Assembly (NCBI GenBank): GCA_039654915.1
Contig: CM077595.1
Location: 51,181,501-51,245,500 of the forward strand
Direction: 5' to 3'
From: Aquilaria yunnanensis
Taxonomy: Eukaryota; Streptophyta; Magnoliopsida; Malvales; Thymelaeaceae
Length of the DNA stretch: 64,000 bases
Shown: positions 12,275 through 23,800 of the stretch, piece by piece
Position numbering within the stretch: position 1 is the stretch's first letter
Layout of the letters: each line of letters opens with the position of its first letter
Notes under the pieces: generated by a model
Databases searched by the model: none
The model's input: only the letters and a program-made list of their open reading frames with translations
Told to the model about the DNA's origin: nothing
Made by a program: the position numbers and the translations under genes

Positions 12275-13407
12275 CTAGCAACAAAAGCAAAGTCACCCTC
12301 CTCGGGCTCAAGTGTGTCTTGCTCATCCTCCTCCAATGGTGGGGTCTCCTCCATGGCATCCTCCTCCTCGGATGTGATCTCACCATCATCTTTGAGAATC
12401 ATCACCTTCTTGTTAGGACAATCTCTCATGTAGTGCCCCTTGCCTCTACACTTGAAGCACTCAATCTCCCTTGACTTTGGCACATCTTTGGGTGGCACCT
12501 TGGGCTTGTCTTGTTGAGGCCGAGACATGCTTCCCTTGGTAGCCTCCTTTCTTGGCTTTGGTGCCTCCTTGCTCCATGTTCCCCTCCATGTGGAACTCCC
12601 TCCTTGAGCCATCTTGGATGCCTTAGACCTCTTGATGATTCTTTCGGCCTTGGTGGCATGGTGAAGCAAATCCTCCATGTTGACATATGGCACCATCTCC
12701 ACTTTGTTGGCAATCTCATGGTTAAGGCCATTGATGAATCTAGCAATGGTTGCCTCCTCATCCTCAATGATATTGGCTCGGGTTAGTGTCATCTCCAAGT
12801 CCTTGTGATAGTCCTCCACACTCCTTTGGCCTTGCACAAGCCTTTGAAGTTTGAGGTGTTGATCTCTATAGTAGTAACTTGGGACAAATCTCCTTCTCAT
12901 CATGGCTTTAAGAGCTCTCCATGTATTGATGGGTTCCTCCTCACTCCTCCTCCTAGAAGTGACAACCTGGTTCCACCATACAAGAGCACAATCAGTGAAT
13001 TCAATAGTAGCCAATTTAACTTTCTTTTCCTCAGAATAGTGATGGCACTCAAACACCATCTCAATCTTTTGCTCCCACTCCCAATATGTATCCGGATCAC
13101 TCCTCCCTTGAAAAGGTGGAATGGACAATTTGATGGAGCTTAGATTGTTGTCCTCCCTTGGCTCCCCCCTCCTTGGAAGCCCATGGTCATGCCAATGTCC
13201 TTCTTCCTCCTCGGGTTCTTCTCTCCTTGGACCTCTCCTTGGTTGCAAGATGGGATTTGGTCTCCTTGGCAACCTCAAATCAATGTCCTCAATCCTCCCA
13301 ACAAGTCTATTGAGAGTTTCTTGAAGCTCTCTCATGGTTGGCTCATCATTGTTCCTCACATCCATCCTCCTTATCCTCTTGGCCCTCCATACTCCTGAAA
13401 ATAACAA
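12151..13407 (-). CDS. C1 Gag
   Basis: This 418-codon frame encodes the capsid/nucleocapsid protein. Visible parts: a proline/arginine/glutamate-rich N-terminal region; the Ty3/gypsy Gag core around residues 95-240 ([47 protein letters not shown]); a basic stretch; and one CCHC zinc knuckle (C317, C320, H325, C330). The first ATG (13407) or the ATG at codon 15 could be the start. D has an ATG in frame at the equivalent of ATGGAGGGCC, but C1 and C2 carry one extra A just after it, which puts that ATG out of frame. The end overlaps pol by up to 124 nt in the -1 frame. C2 Gag is the same length. Confidence 0.92.
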   Translation of the reverse strand: MLFSGVWRAKRIRRMDVRNNDEPTMRELQETLNRLVGRIEDIDLRLPRRPNPILQPRRGPRREEPEEEEGHWHDHGLPRRGEPREDNNLSSIKLSIPPFQGRSDPDTYWEWEQKIEMVFECHHYSEEKKVKLATIEFTDCALVWWNQVVTSRRRSEEEPINTWRALKAMMRRRFVPSYYYRDQHLKLQRLVQGQRSVEDYHKDLEMTLTRANIIEDEEATIARFINGLNHEIANKVEMVPYVNMEDLLHHATKAERIIKRSKASKMAQGGSSTWRGTWSKEAPKPRKEATKGSMSRPQQDKPKVPPKDVPKSREIECFKCRGKGHYMRDCPNKKVMILKDDGEITSEEEDAMEETPPLEEDEQDTLEPEEGDFAFVARRALSVQAKEEAIKGSASFTLDAELKIKCAASLLMEGVAPM

Positions 13408-14265
13408 AGATCCTCACAACCACTCACCTCACGTGTTTCACTCAAAAGATGAACACTCAAACACTCAATTTGTTAGTGAGATATTGCTATTCAAAGAGTT
13501 CTCAAAAGTTCTAAGAAAACTATCCTCAAAGCACACAAGAAAACTTGAATTTTCGAAGAACTATTTTGACTCCAAAAGAGGTGGGCTAAACAAGCTTTAA
13601 AAGACTCTAGGAAGCCCTTGCAATTGATGATTACAAGAACTATAAAGAAAGCTTTTTGGCTCAAAAACAATGGGATAGGTTTTGGGGCACAAAACTTTCA
13701 ACACTTTGAGAAAACTTCTTTTTTTTTTTTTGCAAGCTTTCTTCTTTCTTTTCTTTTTTCCTCCTTCTTTTTTTTTTCTTTTTTTCCTTGCTGTTTTGAT
13801 GCTAAAACAACATTCTCCTTGAGGTTCCTTGCTGCCAAAGACAAAAAGTCAGTTTTCAATTCGGCCAAAACAGGAAACTATGAAACTTGCACAATTTTGA
13901 AACAACTTTTGTTGTACCGAAACTTCCTCAACTTGGGTCCTTCTTTTTTATGGTGTTTTCTTGACTCTAGGATGCTGGAAACAATGAAAACAAGAGAGAT
14001 TAATAGGGCTGGACACGAAACAGAAAGATAAGAATTGAACAAGAACAAACGAATTGAAGCCGAGAACACTAGACAACACGGATTGACTTCTTTTTGTTGT
14101 TTTTGTGATTTTCGGATTTGAACAAGGATGGAATAAAAAGGACAGACCTGAAACAAGAAGAAAAAAGATTAAAACAGAGAATTAAAATACGAATTTACTG
14201 AACAGAATTGAAAGAAAACCGAAGAGAAACAAGAACACGAAGATATGTCCTTCAATGGAACTTGT
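13408..14265 (-). other. C1 leader with long purine tract
   Basis: This ~860-bp non-coding leader lies between primer-binding site and gag. On the plus strand 13708-13796 is almost pure pyrimidine (runs of T with C), i.e. a long A/G tract in the element's RNA. The same tract, with length differences, is in C2 (~44842-44920) and D (~46941-47020). No gene was seen. Confidence 0.75.
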
Positions 14266-14278
14266 GGCTCTGATACCA
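14266..14278 (-). promoter_or_regulatory. Primer-binding site of C1 (inner)
   Basis: On the minus strand TGGTATCAGAGCC lies two bases after the middle LTR, matching initiator methionine tRNA. Confidence 0.9.
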
Positions 14279-14280
14279 AC

Positions 14281-15266
14281 TGATGCGAACCCCGATGGTA
14301 TAAAGACCATGAAACGCGCCCAAGATGCTTTTCAAGCTCCACAAGACATCAAAGAGACTGGATTTGAATCCGCCACCCCTAATCAACCTGTGATTAGAAA
14401 CGAGAAGTATAGAACTCCAAGAACACAAGCACACTTGTGCACTAAGGCAGTCCACAAAGAACCAAAGAGAAAACCTCTCCAAAGAGCAATATTATTTCAA
14501 AATTTTTCTGTGTGTTTACATCCAGAATATGTGCCTTTATATAGGCCTAAACTAGGGTTAAAATCTGGGCAAAATTCGCAGCCTAAATCCCTTAGGAATC
14601 CTAGATACAAAGACATAGGAAATCCTAGTCAAATTAGGACTCTAATTCCTAGTTTGAACAAGTTTAATGAATGCAGCGTATGCCACTTGCCCAAAACGAT
14701 TTAAAACTATTCCATAGCCTAAATAACTTCCTAAATAATGTATCTAAATAGGATTTGAATGAAAATAAAATATAAATACAAGATTAAACCCGAAAACTCC
14801 CAAATAGCCTTTTTGGGTGCATTTTGGGCACTTTAAGGTTCTCTCTTGTATCTTCAGCTCCAAGCTAGAATCTTTGAGTTCCAATGGAATGAATCTTCAT
14901 CTTAGATGTGGTAATGAAGGTCTGGAAAGTTAGAGCTCAAAAATCCAGCTTGTGGACACAAAATGCATCAAGAACACTCAAGGTGGCTCAAATGGTGCAC
15001 TTTGAGTGGTGTCCTTAGTGTCCTTGTTTTGTGACTTATCTAAGCACTCCAGAACTGAGTACCAAGCATATCCATCATGTCCATATGGTGTCTTGAAAGT
15101 TCCAGCAGCTCCTTGTGAAGTTCCATGTCCATTCTCCATGAAGAAACTTGAAACAAAGCCTTGTAGTGCACTTGAGAGCTCCTTAGCTTTCTTCCTTGTC
15201 ATAGGTCCACTAGAAACCTTCAATGGGTCCTTGCCTTCTCCATGTGTGCCTTCCTTGATCATATCA
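14281..15266 (-). mobile_element. C1 middle LTR (5' LTR of the coding unit)
   Basis: It is 986 bp with TG...CA ends. It directly precedes the primer-binding site and full leader of C1, so it is the functional 5' LTR. A TATATAAA-like box is at 14536-14543 (minus strand). The outer side continues straight into a duplicated piece of leader rather than target DNA. Confidence 0.94.
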
Positions 15267-15515
15267 GAATTGAACAAGAACAAATGAATTGAAGCCGAGA
15301 ACACTAGACAACACGGATTGACTTCTTTTTGTTGTTTTTGTGATTTTCGGATTTGAACAAGGATGGAATAAAAAGGACAGACCTGAAACAAGAAGAAAAA
15401 GGATTAAAATAGAGAATTAAAATACGAATTTACTGAACAGAATTGAAAGAAAACCAAAGAGAAACAAGAACATGAAGATATGTCCTTCAATGGAACTTGT
15501 GGCTCTGATACCAAC
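15267..15515 (-). repeat. Duplicated 249-bp C1 leader fragment
   Basis: It matches 14032-14280 over its full 249 bp, including the primer-binding site, with only a few differences, several of them C/T or G/A. The break point is at CAATTC: the real leader continues with TTATC, this copy jumps to the LTR start TGATATG. It separates the middle and outer LTRs. Confidence 0.94.
15501..15513 (-). promoter_or_regulatory. Primer-binding site of C1 (outer copy)
   Basis: TGGTATCAGAGCC on the minus strand, two bases after the outer LTR. It is an exact second copy of the site at 14266-14278. Confidence 0.88.
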
Positions 15516-16501
15516 TGATGCGAACCCCGATGGTATAAAGACCATGAAACACGCCCAAGATGTTTTTCAAGCTCCACAAGACATCAAAGAGACTGGATTT
15601 GAATCCCCCACCCCTAATCAACCTGTGATTAGAAATGAGAAGTATAGAACTCCAAGAACACAAGCACACTTGTGCACTAAGGCAGTCCACAAAGAACCAA
15701 AGAGAAAACCTCTCCAAAGAGCAATATTATTTCGAAATTTTTCTGTGTGTTTACATCCAGAATATGTGCCTTTATATAGGCCTAAACTAGGGTTAAAAGC
15801 TGGGCAAAATTCGCAGCCTAAATCCCTTAGGAATCCTAGATACAAAGACATAGGAAATCCTAGTCAAATTAGGACTCTAATTCCTAGTTTGAACAAGTTT
15901 AATGAATGCAGCGTATGCCACTTGCCCAAAACGATTTAAAACTATTCCATAGCCTAAATAACTTCCTAAATAATGTATCTAAATAGGATTTGAATGAAAA
16001 TAAAATATAAATACAAGATTAAACCCGAAAACTCCCAAATAGCCTTTTTGGGTGCATTTTGGGCACTTTAAGGTTCTCTCTTGTATCTTCAGCTCCAAGC
16101 TAGAATCTTTGAGTTCCAATGGAATGAATCTTCATCTTAGATGTGGTAATGAAGGTCTGGAAAGCTAGAGCTCAAAAATCCAGCTTGTGGACACAAAATG
16201 CATCAAGAACACTTAAGGTGGCTCAAATGGTGCACTTTTTGTGGTGTCCTTGGTATCCTTGTTTTGTGACTTATCTAAGCACTCCAGAACTGAGTACCAA
16301 GCATATCCATCATGTCCATATGGTGTCTTGAAAGTTCCAGCAGCTCCTTGTGAAGTTCCATGTCCATTCTCCATGAAGAAACTTGAAACAAAGCCTTGTA
16401 GTGCACTTGAGAGCTCCTTAGCTTTCTTCCCTGTCATAGGTCCACTAGAAACCTTCAATGGGTCCTTGCCTTCTCCATGTGTGCCTTCCTTGATCATATC
16501 A
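15516..16501 (-). mobile_element. C1 outer (third) LTR
   Basis: It is 986 bp with TG...CA ends, followed by the right-hand CCAAT target duplication at 16502-16506. It shares variants with the middle LTR that the 3' LTR lacks. A TATATAAA-like box is at 15771-15778 (minus strand). Confidence 0.94.
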
Positions 16502-19351
16502 CCAATGCTAGTTCTTCTTCAGCTGCACTGAAACCAAAGGGTGGTGTGGCAAAGGAAGGGGAGTGCTTCCATTGTAAGCAACCTGGACACTGGAAGCGCA
16601 ACTGTAACCTCTATCTTGAAGAACTTGCTAAGGAAAAGGGAAGTAAGACTTCCACTTCAGGTATTTTTGTTATAGAGGCTAACTTTTCTACTTCCTCATC
16701 TTGGGTATTGGATACTGGATGTGGATCTCACATTTGTGCAAATGTGCAGGATCTAAGTAGAAGTAGAAGATTGGCCCGAGGTGAAGTGGACCTACGTGTT
16801 GGAAATGGAGCAAGGGTTGTTGCCTTAGCCGTAGGGACTTATGTTCTCACTTTACCTAGTGGATTTGTTTTAGAATTAGACAACTGCTACTTTGTGCCTA
16901 CTATTAGTAGAAATTTGATTTCTGTTTCTTGTTTGGACAAGAAAGGTTTTTCATTTATAATAAAGGACAAATGCTGTTCTATTTATTTGAATGAAATCTT
17001 TTATGGTAGTGCTCAACTTAGCAATGGGTTGTATGTTCTAGACCTTGAAGATCCAATCTATAATGTGAATACCAAGAAGGTCAGATTAAATGATTCAAAC
17101 TCGACCTATCTCTGGCACTGTCGCTTGGGCCATATAAATGAGACCCGCATATCCAAGCTCCATAAGGATGGACTCTTGGACTCATTTGATTTTGAATCAT
17201 ATGAGACATGTGAGTCATGTTTGTTGGGCAAGATGACCAAAGCCCCATTCACAGGGCAAAGTGAAAGGGCTAATGACTTACTAGGACTCATACATAGTGA
17301 TGTATGTGGCCCTATGTCTACACAAGCTAGAGGAGGTTTCCAATACTTCATTACTTTCATTGATGACTTCAGCAGATATGGCTATGTGTATCTTATAAGA
17401 CACAAGTCAGAATCCTTTGAAAAGTTCAAAGAATTCAAGAATGAAGTAGAGAATCAACTCGGGAAGAGTATCAAAGTGCTTCAATCAGATCGAGGTGGAG
17501 AGTACTTGGATCGAGAATTCCTTTACTATCTGAAGGAGTGTGGTATAATATCACAACTCACTCCACCAGGTACACCTCAATGGAATGGTGTTTCTGAAAG
17601 GAGAAATCGAACTCTATTAGACATGGTTCGCTCCATGATGAGTCAAGCTGACCTTCCAAACTCCTTTTGGGGACATGCTCTAGAGACAGCCGTTTTTACA
17701 CTAAACCGAGTTCCATCTAAATCGGTTCAAAAGACACCATATGAGATATGGAGTGGGAGGCGTCCCAATTTGTCTTTTATGAAGATTTGGGGCTGTGACG
17801 CTTATGTAAAACGTCAATCCTCTAACAAACTAGGGCCCAAATCTCAAAAATGTCTTTTTGTTGGGTATCCCAAAGAAACAAAGGGTTACTATTTCTACAA
17901 TCCCTCTGAGCAAAAAGTGTTTGTTGCTCGAACTGGTGTCTTTTTGGAGAAAGAGTTTATCTCTAAAGGAACTAGTGGGAGGAAAGTAGAACTTGAAGAA
18001 ATTCAAGAACAACAAGGAGACATCGAACTTGAAATGGAACCTGAACAGACACCACAAGATGTTGTGGTTCAAGAGTCTGTTCCTGTAGCACAGAGCCCAC
18101 GTAGGACTGGTAGGATTCGGCGTGAGCCCGATAGATATGGATTTCTCGTGACTCACACCGGTGATGTGATGCTCATGGATCAAGATGAGCCCACAACCTA
18201 CCAACAAGCTATGTCGGGGCCTGACTCTAAGAAGTGGCTAGTGGCCATGAAATCCGAGATGGAATCCATGTATGAAAACCAAGTATGGACTTTGGTTGAC
18301 CCACCTGAAGGGGTAAAACCCATAGGGTGCAAATGGGTTTTCAAGAAGAAAACTGACATGGATGGTAATGTGATTACCTTTAAGGGACGATTGGTCGCAA
18401 AAGGTTTCAAACAAATTCATGGTATTGACTATGATGAAACTTTTTCACCAGTTGCTATGCTTAAATCCATCCGAATTTTGTTTGCTATTGCTGCACACTA
18501 TGATTATGAGATATGGCAAATGGATGTCAAAACTGCATTCCTAAATGGAAAGCTACTTGAGGATGTGTACATGACACAACCTGAGGGTTTTGTCACTCCT
18601 GGGAATGCCAATAAAGTGTGCAAATTGCAAAGGTCCATTTATGGACTGAAGCAAGCTTCTCGAAGTTGGAATCTTCGTTTTGATGATGCAATCAAAGAGT
18701 TTGGTTTTATCAAAAATGAAGATGAACCTTGTGTCTACAAGAAGGTTAGTGGGAGTGCTATTGTCTTCTTGGTGTTGTATGTAGATGACATACTACTCAT
18801 CGGGAATGACATTCCTGAGCTACAGTCTATGAAGACTTGGCTAGGGAAATGTTTCTCTATGAAGGACTTGGGTGAAGCAGCCTATGTGTTAGGCATCAGG
18901 ATCTATAGAGATAGATCTAGAAAGCTTCTTAGCCTAAGTCAAAGTACATATATTGACAAGGTGCTAAAGAGGTTTAGCATGCAAGATTCCAAGAAAGGAT
19001 TCTTGCCCATGTCACATGGTATCACTCTTTCTAGATCTCAGTGTCCGAGTACAACCGAGGAGAGAGAGCGCATGAGTAAGATTCCATATGCCTCAGCAAT
19101 TGGATCTATCATGTATGCCATGATATGTACTCGTTCCGATGTCTCATATGCTTTGAGCATGACGAGTAGGTACCAATCGAACCCCGGTGAAAGTCACTGG
19201 ACAGCTGTTAAGAACATCCTTAAGTACTTATGAAGGACTAAGGATGCATTCTTGGTCTTTGGAGGTGAAGATCAGCTCGTTGTAAGGGGTTACACCGATG
19301 CAAGCTTCCAATCCGATAATGATGATTTTAGATCGCAATCTGGTTATGTGT
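16502..19351 (+). pseudogene. B1 Pol remainder, broken and truncated
   Basis: This continues the B1 polyprotein after the C1 insertion, from the Ser-rich linker through the CCHC knuckle (CFHCKQPGHWKRNC), protease (LDTG), pre-integrase zinc region (HCRLGH, CESC), DDE integrase, Ty1-type RT with YVDD, and part of RNase H. The codon at 19231 is TGA where B2 has CGA, a second C-to-T nonsense change. Homology ends inside RNase H at GGTTATGTG (B2 residue ~1178), where an A LTR starts. The catalytic end of RNase H, the polypurine tract and the 3' LTR of B1 are missing. Confidence 0.93.
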
Positions 19352-19444
19352 TGTTGGAATTCTTGGCGCACTAAGATCCTTTTAAGGTAGGATTTGAGCT
19401 CATTGAGCTAACTCTAGCTTGAACAGCTATCTAAGGCAGCTAGA

Positions 19445-19790
19445 AGTAGCTCCCTTTAGCTCAAGTTAGCTTATGTCAGCTCACTGCAGCTATAAGTAGC
19501 TCAGAGTAGCTGGACGTCAGCTCAAGTCAGCTCACTTCAGCTATAAGTAGCTCAAAGTAGCTGGACTTCAGCTCAAGTTAGCTCAAGTCAGCTCAAGTCA
19601 GCTCACTTCAGCTATAAGTAGCTCAAAGTAGCTGGACTTCAGCTCAAGTTAGCTCAAGTCAGCTCAAGTCAGCTCACTTCAGCTATAAGTGGCTGAAAGT
19701 AGCTGGACTTCAGCTCAAGTTAGCTCAAGTCAGCTCAAGTCAACTCACTTCAGCTTCTCGTAGCTGAGTGTAACTGGACTTCAGTTCACT
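19445..19790 (+). repeat. AGCT-rich 71-bp minisatellite inside A LTR
   Basis: Units such as CAGCTCACTTCAGCTATAAG plus AGCTCAAAGTAGCTGGAC and two or three AGCTCAAGTC blocks repeat with a 51- to 71-bp period, built on a ~10-bp AGCTCAAGTC core. Copy number differs among the three A LTRs and explains most of the length difference (1521 versus 1429 bp). Confidence 0.85.
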
Positions 19791-20039
19791 TCAGCTGAGA
19801 GCAGCTAACTCCAGCTCAAGGTTAGCTCTAGGAGCTGGACCTCAGTTCATGGTGCTTGGTTGGAGCTCAAAGGAGCTCAATGGTGCATAAGTAGCATAGT
19901 GAGCTAGCTTTGTGCCAGCTCACCTTGCTTTTAGCTCATAACCACCAAGAGACACATCTTTTGTGTAAAGGTATGTCTCTTCATCAAAAGTGATGACTAT
20001 TGGCTAAAAGAACATGTCCCTTCATCCAAAGGAAGTGTT

Positions 20040-20290
20040 CCTTGAGTGACAAGACATGTATATTCGGCCATAAGGTAGTTATGGGGTGGTTATAGGCCAA
20101 AAGAAGTGTTCCTTGGCTCTAAAAGACATGTATTTTCGCCCATAAGGTAGTTATGGTTGGTTATAGGCCAAAGGAAATGTTCCTTGGCTCTAAAAGTCAT
20201 GTATTTTCGCCCATAAGGTAGTTATGGGTGGTTATAGGCTAAAGGAAGTGTTTCTTGGCTAAAAGACATGTATTTTCGCCACCATACATG
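20040..20290 (+). repeat. Second ~71-bp minisatellite inside A LTR
   Basis: About three copies of a ~71-bp unit contain AAGTGTTCCTTGGCTC, GACATGTATTTTCGCC and CATAAGGTAGTTATGG. It lies just upstream of the TATA box. The LTR at 55938 has the same block. Confidence 0.85.
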
Positions 20291-20364
20291 ACCCTTAGCC
20301 AAAGGAAGTGTTCTTTGGCTTAAAAGACACCTTTCTTGGTGTAAAGGTGTGCCTTTTGGTCATC

Positions 20365-20372
20365 TATAAATA
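20365..20372 (+). promoter_or_regulatory. TATA box of A LTR
   Basis: TATAAATA within CATCTATAAATAGCC, about 1 kb into the LTR; the same box is at 56870-56877 in the other full A LTR. It is the likely core promoter of the element (inference from position and sequence). Confidence 0.7.
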
Positions 20373-20872
20373 GCCTTTAGTGGCTGGCCATTTTAAGCAC
20401 GAATTTGCACTCTATTTGCTCCATTTTCTTGAGAGAAAATTGTTCTCCTCCTATTTCCTTTAGAGGCCGAAATATTAAACACTTCTTGAGAGTATTGTGG
20501 GTGGACTTACATAGAGATTGTTCATCTCTATTCAAGCTTCAAGGTGCCCCTCTAAGATCAAGTTCTCCCTCAAGTTTTCACCAAAGATAACCAAGAAGAA
20601 AGGTGCACATTCTCTCTTGGTTTAGTAGCATGCTAGGTTTGAATTATTTACATGAATGTTCTTAGTAGCATGCTAGGATTTATTTGACACAACATGTATG
20701 TAAAATTGATATGTTATATAGCATGTTATATCAACTGCATGAATAATATGTTAAAGAATTAGTATTATGTATATCTATAGCCATGTTGAATTCAAATGAA
20801 CAAATATGCATGTGGCATATATATGAGTAGATAACATAAAAGTATGTTATCATAAGACCCTGAAAATCTTCA

Positions 20873-23800
20873 AACAAGTTGTGAATGTTCCAATTTCATT
20901 CCAAACAAGTTGTGAATGTCTCCATTTCGTTCCAAACAAGTTTTGAATGTTTCCATTCATTCCAAACTAGTGTGAATGCCCCCATTTCATTCTAAAAAAG
21001 TTGTGAATGTTTCCACTTTATTCTAAACAAGTTTTGAATGTTTCCACTTCATTCCAATCAAGTTGTGAATGTTTCCATTCCTTTCCAAACAAGTTATGAA
21101 TGTTTCCACTTCATTCCAAACAAGTTGTGAATGTTCCAATTTCATTCCAAACAAGTTGTGAATGTCTCCATTTTGTTCCAAACAAGTTTTGAATGTTTCC
21201 ATTCATTCCAAACTAGTGTGAATGCCCCCATTTCATTCTAAAAAAGTTATCAATGTTTTCACTTTATTCCAAACAAGTTTTGAATGTTTCCACTTCATTC
21301 CAATCAAGTTGTGAATGTTTGCATTCCATTCCAAACAAGTTTCGAATGTTTCCATTTTATTCCAAACAAGTTGTGAATGTTCCAATTTCATTCCAAACAA
21401 GTTGTGAATGTTTCCATTTCATTCCTAACAAGTTGTGAATGTTTCCATTTCATTCCAAACAAGTTTTAAATGTTTCTATTTCATTCCAAACAAGTTGTGA
21501 ATGTTTCTAGTTCAGTCGAAACAAGTTGTGAATGTTCCCATTTCATTCCAAACAAGTTGTGAATGTTTCCATTTGTTTCCATTTCATTCCAAACAAGTTT
21601 TGAATGTTTCCATTCTTTCTAAACTAGTTGTGAGTGTCCCCATTTCATTCCAAATAAGTTGTGAATGTCTCCATCTCATTCCAAATAAGTTGTGAATGTC
21701 TCCACTTCATTCCAAACAAGTGTGAATGTTTCCACTTCATTCCAAACATGTTTTGAATGTTTCCACTTTAATCCAAACAAGTTGTGAAAGTTTCCATTTC
21801 ATTCCAAAGAAGTTGTGAATGTTTCGAATTCATTCCAAACAAGTTGTGATTGTTCCAATTTCATTGCACACAAGTTGTGAATGTTTCCATTTCATTCCAA
21901 ACAAGTTTTGAATGTTTCCATTCATTCCAAACTAGTTATGAATGTCCTCAGTTCCATCCAAATGAGTAGTGAATGTTTCCATTTCAATCCAAACAAGTTG
22001 TGAATGTTCCAATTTCAATCCACACAAGTTGTGAATGTTTCCATTTTATTCCAAACAAGTTTTGAATGTTTCGATTCATTCCAAACTAGTTACGATTGTC
22101 CCCAGTTCGTTCCAAATAAGTTGTGAATGTTTCCATTTCATTCAAAACAGGTTGTGAATGTTTCAACTTCATTCCAAACAAGTTGTGAATATTTCCATTT
22201 CACTCCAAACAAGATGTGGATGTTCCAATTTCATTCCAAACAAGTTGTCAATTTTTCCATTTCATTCGAAACAAGTTTCGAATGTTCCAATTTCATTCCG
22301 AACAAGTTGTGAATGTTTCCATTTCTTTCCAAACAATTTTTAAAAGTTTGACTTTCATTCCAAAGAAGTTGTGAATGTTTCCGTTTCATTCCAAACAAGT
22401 TGTGAATGTTCCAATTTCATTGCAAACAACTTGTGAATGTTTCCCTTTCCGTGCAAAAAAGTTTTGAATGTTTCCGTTTCATCCGAAATAAGTTGTGAAT
22501 GTTTCCACTTCATTCCAAACAAGTTGTTAATGTTCCAATTTCATTCCAAACAAGTTGTGAATGTTTCCGCTTCATTCCAAACAAGTTTTTAATGTTTCCA
22601 CTTCATTCTAAACATGTTGTGAATATTTCAATTTCATTACAAACAAGTTGTGATTGTTTCCATATCGTTTTAAAGAAGTTGTCAATTTTTCCATTTCATT
22701 CCAAACAAGTTATTAAAATTCCATTTTCATTCCAAACAAGTTGTAAATGTTTCGATTTCATTCCAAACATGTTGTGAATGCTTCCATTTCATTCCAAACA
22801 AGTTGTTAATGTTTGCATTTCGTTCCAAACAAGTTGTGAATGTTTCAATTTCATTCCAACCTAGTTGTGAATGTTTCCATTTTATTCCAAACAAGTTGTG
22901 AATGTTTCCACTTCATTCCAAACAGGTTCTGATTGTTTCCACTTCATTCCAAACACGTTTTGATTGTTTCCACTTCATTCCAAACACGTTTTGAATGTTT
23001 CCACTTCATTCCCAAACAAGCTGTGAATGTTTCCACTTCATTCCAAACAAGTTGTGAATGTTTCCATTTCATTCTAAACAAATTTGAATGTTTCCATTTC
23101 AATCTAAACAAGTTGTGAGTGCGTCCATTTCATTCCAAACTAGTTGTGAATGTTTCCACTTTATTCGAAACTATTTGTGAATGTCGCCATTTCATTCCAA
23201 ACAAGTTGTGAATGTTTCCATTTCATTCCAAACAAGTTGTGAATGTTTCCACTTCATTCCAAACGAGTTGTGAATGTTCCACTGCATTCCAAAACAAGTT
23301 TTGAATGTTTCCACATCATTCCAAAACAAGTTGTGAATGTTTCCGTTTCATTCCAAACAAGTTATGAATGTTTCCAGTTCATTCCAAATAAGTTGTGAAT
23401 GATTTTGAATTTCATTCCAAACTAGTTGTGAATGCTCCCATTTCATTCCAAACAAGTTGTAAATGTTTCCATTTCATTCCAAACAGTTTGTGAATGTTTC
23501 CATTTCATTCCAAACAAGTTTTGAATGTTTGCATTTCTTTCCAAACAAGTTGTCAATGTTTCCATTTCTTTCAAAACAAGTTGTGAATGTTTCCATTTCA
23601 CTCCAAAAAAGTTGTGAATGTTTCCATTTCATTCCAAACAAGTTGTGAATGTTGCAATTTCATTCCAAACTAGCTGTGAATGTTTCCATTTCATTCCAAA
23701 CAAGTTGTGAATGTTTCAATTTCTTTCCAAACTACTTGTGAATGTTTGCATTTCATTCCAAACAAGTTGTGAATGTTTCCATTTCATTCCAAACAAGTTT

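Larger units (their letters stand above)
7927..16501 (-). mobile_element. C1: CRM-like Ty3/gypsy retrotransposon with three LTRs
   Basis: This 8.6-kb minus-strand insertion into B1 is bounded by CCAAT duplications. Read on the minus strand the order is LTR (16501-15516), primer-binding site, 249 bp of leader, a second LTR (15266-14281), primer-binding site, full leader, gag, pol, polypurine tract, LTR (8912-7927). All three LTRs are 986 bp and start/end TG...CA. The pol order PR-RT-RH-IN makes it Ty3/gypsy. RT and IN sequences and a C-terminal tail running into the LTR resemble the centromeric CRM chromoviruses (clade from remembered family features, not from a search). Confidence 0.92.
19352..20872 (+). 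mobile_element. Family A copia LTR, full length (LTR-A2)
   Basis: It is 1521 bp from TGTTGGAATTCTTGG to CTGAAAATCTTCA, next to satellite on the right. It is closer to the LTR at 55938 than to that at 2406. It is not preceded by an A polypurine tract: its first base abuts truncated B1 RNase H, with a few bases of shared sequence (TGTT) at the join. It holds a TATAAATA box (20365-20372) and two internal minisatellites. Confidence 0.92.

Noticed and set aside
14266..14278. tRNA gene suggested by TGGTATCAGAGCC
   Set aside because: Only the 3'-acceptor complement (primer-binding site) is present; there is no cloverleaf.
16477..16501. Start of a new protein at 16477 upstream of the B1 Pol remainder
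   Set aside because: Those codons belong to the C1 LTR; the frame merely happens to be open across the insertion border. The B1 sequence starts at 16502.
2406..20872. One intact A element with nested insertions between its two LTRs
   Set aside because: The left LTR is truncated and diverged, flanking 5-mers differ (CAAAC versus AACAA), and no A internal sequence remains between them. They may derive from different insertions.
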